A stretch of DNA of 7,790 bases from an uncultured Lachnospiraceae bacterium (GTDB lineage Bacteria > Bacillota > Clostridia > Lachnospirales > Lachnospiraceae), in the NCBI GenBank assembly GCA_910588825.1, contig CAJURF010000106.1, forward strand, positions 1 through 7,790, given 5' to 3'. The translations under genes were made by a program, and so were the position numbers. Under the pieces are notes generated by a model. It was not told the DNA's origin. It did not search any database and saw nothing but the letters and a program-made list of their open reading frames with translations. Below are positions 6,886-7,790 of the stretch, piece after piece (position 1 is the stretch's first letter; each line of letters opens with the position of its first letter).

Positions 6886-6914
6886 ACTATAGCATATTCT
6901 TCCAGTTTGTTCAA
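6886..6914 (-). promoter_or_regulatory. trpS operon promoter (extended -10)
   Basis: On the minus strand, TTGAAC (6909-6914) and TATAGT (6886-6891) are separated by exactly 17 nt, and TGC immediately precedes the -10, making an extended TGnTATAGT. The expected start is near 6879, giving a leader of about 20 nt before trpS. The -35 overlaps the TGA stop of the thioesterase gene, so initiation occurs inside the end of the upstream gene. This is one of the two best promoters in the window. Confidence 0.75.
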
Positions 6915-7321
6915 GAAATCAGCTCTTTCAGTTTACGGTCCAGCTCTGGATAACTTTTCTTCAGCATTACGATATTGTGGGCCCGGTCCAGAAAACAGTG
7001 AGTGCTTTTGGCTGTGGCACAGAGAACCTGGGTATCTTTATTGACAATCTCATACTTCAGATACAGCCTCACCCCATTATATTTTTCCACACTGACGGTT
7101 ATCTGTACACATTCATGAAAACGTACCATGTGCTTATACTGGCAGGATACTTCGAAAACCGGGGAATAAATGCCTTTTTCTTCCATCTGCCCATACCCAA
7201 ACCCAATCTCATCCATATAAAATACCCTGGCTTCCTCCAGCCAGCGGATATAATTGGAATGATGGATGATGCCCATCTGATCGGTTTCATAATATTGTGT
7301 GAAATGTTCATATGGCTTCAT
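6911..7321 (-). CDS. Acyl-CoA thioesterase, hotdog fold (YbgC/FadM/4HBT family)
   Basis: It hydrolyses an acyl-CoA (or acyl-ACP) thioester. It is a single hotdog domain of 136 residues, the usual 130-140 for the family, and probably works as a tetramer in the cytoplasm. The N-terminal motif YYETDQMGIIHHSNYIRWLE (residues 10-29) holds the catalytic Asp14 in the TD-x-MG context and the HH-x-NY-x-x-W-x-EEAR signature. The start at 7321 is preferred because GGAGG (7327-7331) lies 5 nt before it. An alternative ATG at 7333 overlaps this SD and has none of its own. The gene lies behind a strong promoter and just ahead of the trpS promoter. Substrate chain length or an aryl-CoA preference cannot be told. 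A link with the downstream aldehyde dehydrogenases is possible but not shown. Confidence 0.9.
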   Translation of the reverse strand: MKPYEHFTQYYETDQMGIIHHSNYIRWLEEARVFYMDEIGFGYGQMEEKGIYSPVFEVSCQYKHMVRFHECVQITVSVEKYNGVRLYLKYEIVNKDTQVLCATAKSTHCFLDRAHNIVMLKKSYPELDRKLKELIS

Positions 7322-7361
7322 AAGCGCCTCCATAAGTTCGCAATTATCTAATCACATTTTA

Positions 7362-7390
7362 ATCATATTACTGAAATGGGGAAACGTCAA
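7362..7390 (-). promoter_or_regulatory. Thioesterase gene promoter
   Basis: On the minus strand, TTGACG (7385-7390) and TATGAT (7362-7367) are separated by exactly 17 nt, each matching the SigA consensus at five of six positions. The predicted start is near 7355, leaving a leader of about 34 nt that carries the GGAGG at 7327-7331. No operator-like repeat is evident. Some transcripts from here may read on into trpS. Confidence 0.75.
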
Positions 7391-7479
7391 CCAGATATGG
7401 AAAAAATAAATATTCCGATACGCTCCAGGAATAAAAATTGCTGAAGTGAACATAATAGGCAGGCAGGAAACTGCATTTT

Positions 7480-7488
7480 TGGTATAAA
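7480..7488 (+). promoter_or_regulatory. Extended -10 promoter for the small Cys-containing gene
   Basis: TGGTATAAA fits the extended -10 form TGnTATAAA on the plus strand, 11 nt before the AAAGGAG of the small gene. No good -35 exists 16-18 nt upstream, as expected for an extended -10 promoter. The predicted transcript would start near 7495, only a few nucleotides before the SD. It is divergent from the thioesterase promoter, about 90 bp away. Confidence 0.4.
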
Positions 7489-7513
7489 TAACGATTGCAA
7501 AGGAGATGAAATC

Positions 7514-7684
7514 ATGCACAATTCTCAATTGAATTCTGTGGAAAGTGCCGTAAAGAAAGACCATTTCCAGGTTGCAGATCTGTCTGGCTGCCACTGCTGT
7601 GATGAGATTCAGAAACTGGAAGAAAAAATGAGCCAGAACACGGGGAAAACCATATCTCTTGTGGCTTATGAACGCCAATCCTGA
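7514..7684 (+). CDS. Small hypothetical protein (56 aa) with a Cys-X-Cys-Cys cluster
   Basis: The gene starts at ATG 7514, 8 nt after a perfect AAAGGAG (7499-7505), and stops at TGA 7682-7684. The protein begins MHNSQLNSVESAVKKDHF and has a central LSGCHCCDEIQKLEEKM, with Cys26, Cys28 and Cys29 followed by a short charged helix. It ends TISLVAYERQS. There is no signal peptide or membrane segment, so it should be cytoplasmic. The cysteine cluster before a helix could bind a metal or act as a thiol switch, but three cysteines with a nearby His27 prove nothing. I do not recognise a named family. The strong SD, fitting codon use and extended -10 promoter argue that it is real. The long antisense frame over the same bases lacks an SD. 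Confidence 0.65.
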   Translation: MHNSQLNSVESAVKKDHFQVADLSGCHCCDEIQKLEEKMSQNTGKTISLVAYERQS

Positions 7685-7759
7685 GGAAGATGACGGGTCA
7701 GGGTATCTGTAAGATATCAGAATATGAAAAAAGACCGGGAGTGTAAAATAAAGTGTGTA

Positions 7760-7784
7760 AGTTAGAAAACCAATAAATCTAACT
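7760..7784. repeat. Short inverted repeat near the right edge
   Basis: AGTTAGA (7760-7766) and TCTAACT (7778-7784) form a perfect 7-bp AT-rich inverted repeat with an 11-nt spacer, 75 nt after the small gene. No T-run follows in the visible sequence, so a terminator is weakly supported. It could equally be an operator for a gene beyond the edge. The rest of 7685-7790 holds only a weak TATCT-GTA-AGATA hairpin (7704-7716) and no supported ORF. Confidence 0.3.
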
Positions 7785-7790
7785 GCGCAC

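Noticed and set aside
6862..6910. T-box or tryptophan-responsive leader before trpS
   Set aside because: The promoter leaves only about 20 nt of leader. No specifier-loop or T-box sequence is present in this space, nor before the thioesterase gene.
7352..7678. 108-codon minus-strand frame rich in hydrophobic residues
   Set aside because: It begins at a TTG without an SD, lies antisense to the well-supported 56-codon gene and covers the thioesterase promoter. Its Phe/Ile-rich content is typical of an antisense shadow.
7691..7750. 18- and 13-codon frames (ATG at 7690 and 7723) after the small gene
   Set aside because: Too short, with no proper SD spacing and no recognisable sequence.

Overview
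The window looks like ordinary chromosome of a Gram-positive, low-to-mid GC anaerobe, most plausibly a Clostridia/Lachnospiraceae-type gut bacterium. This rests on near-perfect AGGAGG-type ribosome binding sites before almost every gene, SigA-like promoters with 17-bp spacers, a bacterial TrpRS, a ferredoxin-type [Fe-S] flavoprotein and an iron-dependent alcohol dehydrogenase paired with a class-3-like aldehyde dehydrogenase. The taxonomic placement is inference from style and gene content, not a search result.

Region 1 (1-1352, minus strand) is the end of a sugar or inositol catabolic operon. A small gene interrupted by an in-frame TAG (1116-1352) is followed by a Gfo/Idh/MocA (inositol 2-dehydrogenase-like) oxidoreductase that starts at TTG (64-1077). 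A strong ribosome binding site at 8-13 points to another minus-strand gene starting just beyond the left edge.

Region 2 (about 1353-3262, plus strand) holds, divergent from that operon, an AraC-family regulator (1507-2370). It is tightly coupled to an iron-sulfur-flavoprotein-like NAD(P)H:FMN oxidoreductase (2383-3174). The regulator may control the divergent sugar operon, its own operon, or both. The pair ends at a GC-rich hairpin (3191-3225) that separates it from convergent genes.

Region 3 (3263-7390, minus strand, read from right to left) begins with a well-formed promoter driving a YbgC/FadM-type acyl-CoA thioesterase (6911-7321). A second consensus promoter with an extended -10, overlapping the thioesterase stop, drives trpS (5860-6861). 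Next come an Fe-alcohol dehydrogenase (4646-5848) and an aldehyde dehydrogenase (3263-4642), with gaps of only 11 and 3 nt. The two dehydrogenases could interconvert alcohol, aldehyde and carboxylate, and they appear to be transcribed together with tryptophanyl-tRNA synthetase.

Region 4 (7391-7790, plus strand) has a 56-codon gene with an excellent ribosome binding site and a Cys-X-Cys-Cys cluster, plus a short inverted repeat at the right edge. I saw no tRNA, rRNA, CRISPR array, insertion sequence, T-box or recognisable riboswitch. I did not find a convincing new multi-gene system. The best leads are the amber-interrupted small gene with its embedded terminator-like hairpin, the trpS-alcohol/aldehyde dehydrogenase operon, and the unannotated Cys-containing small protein.
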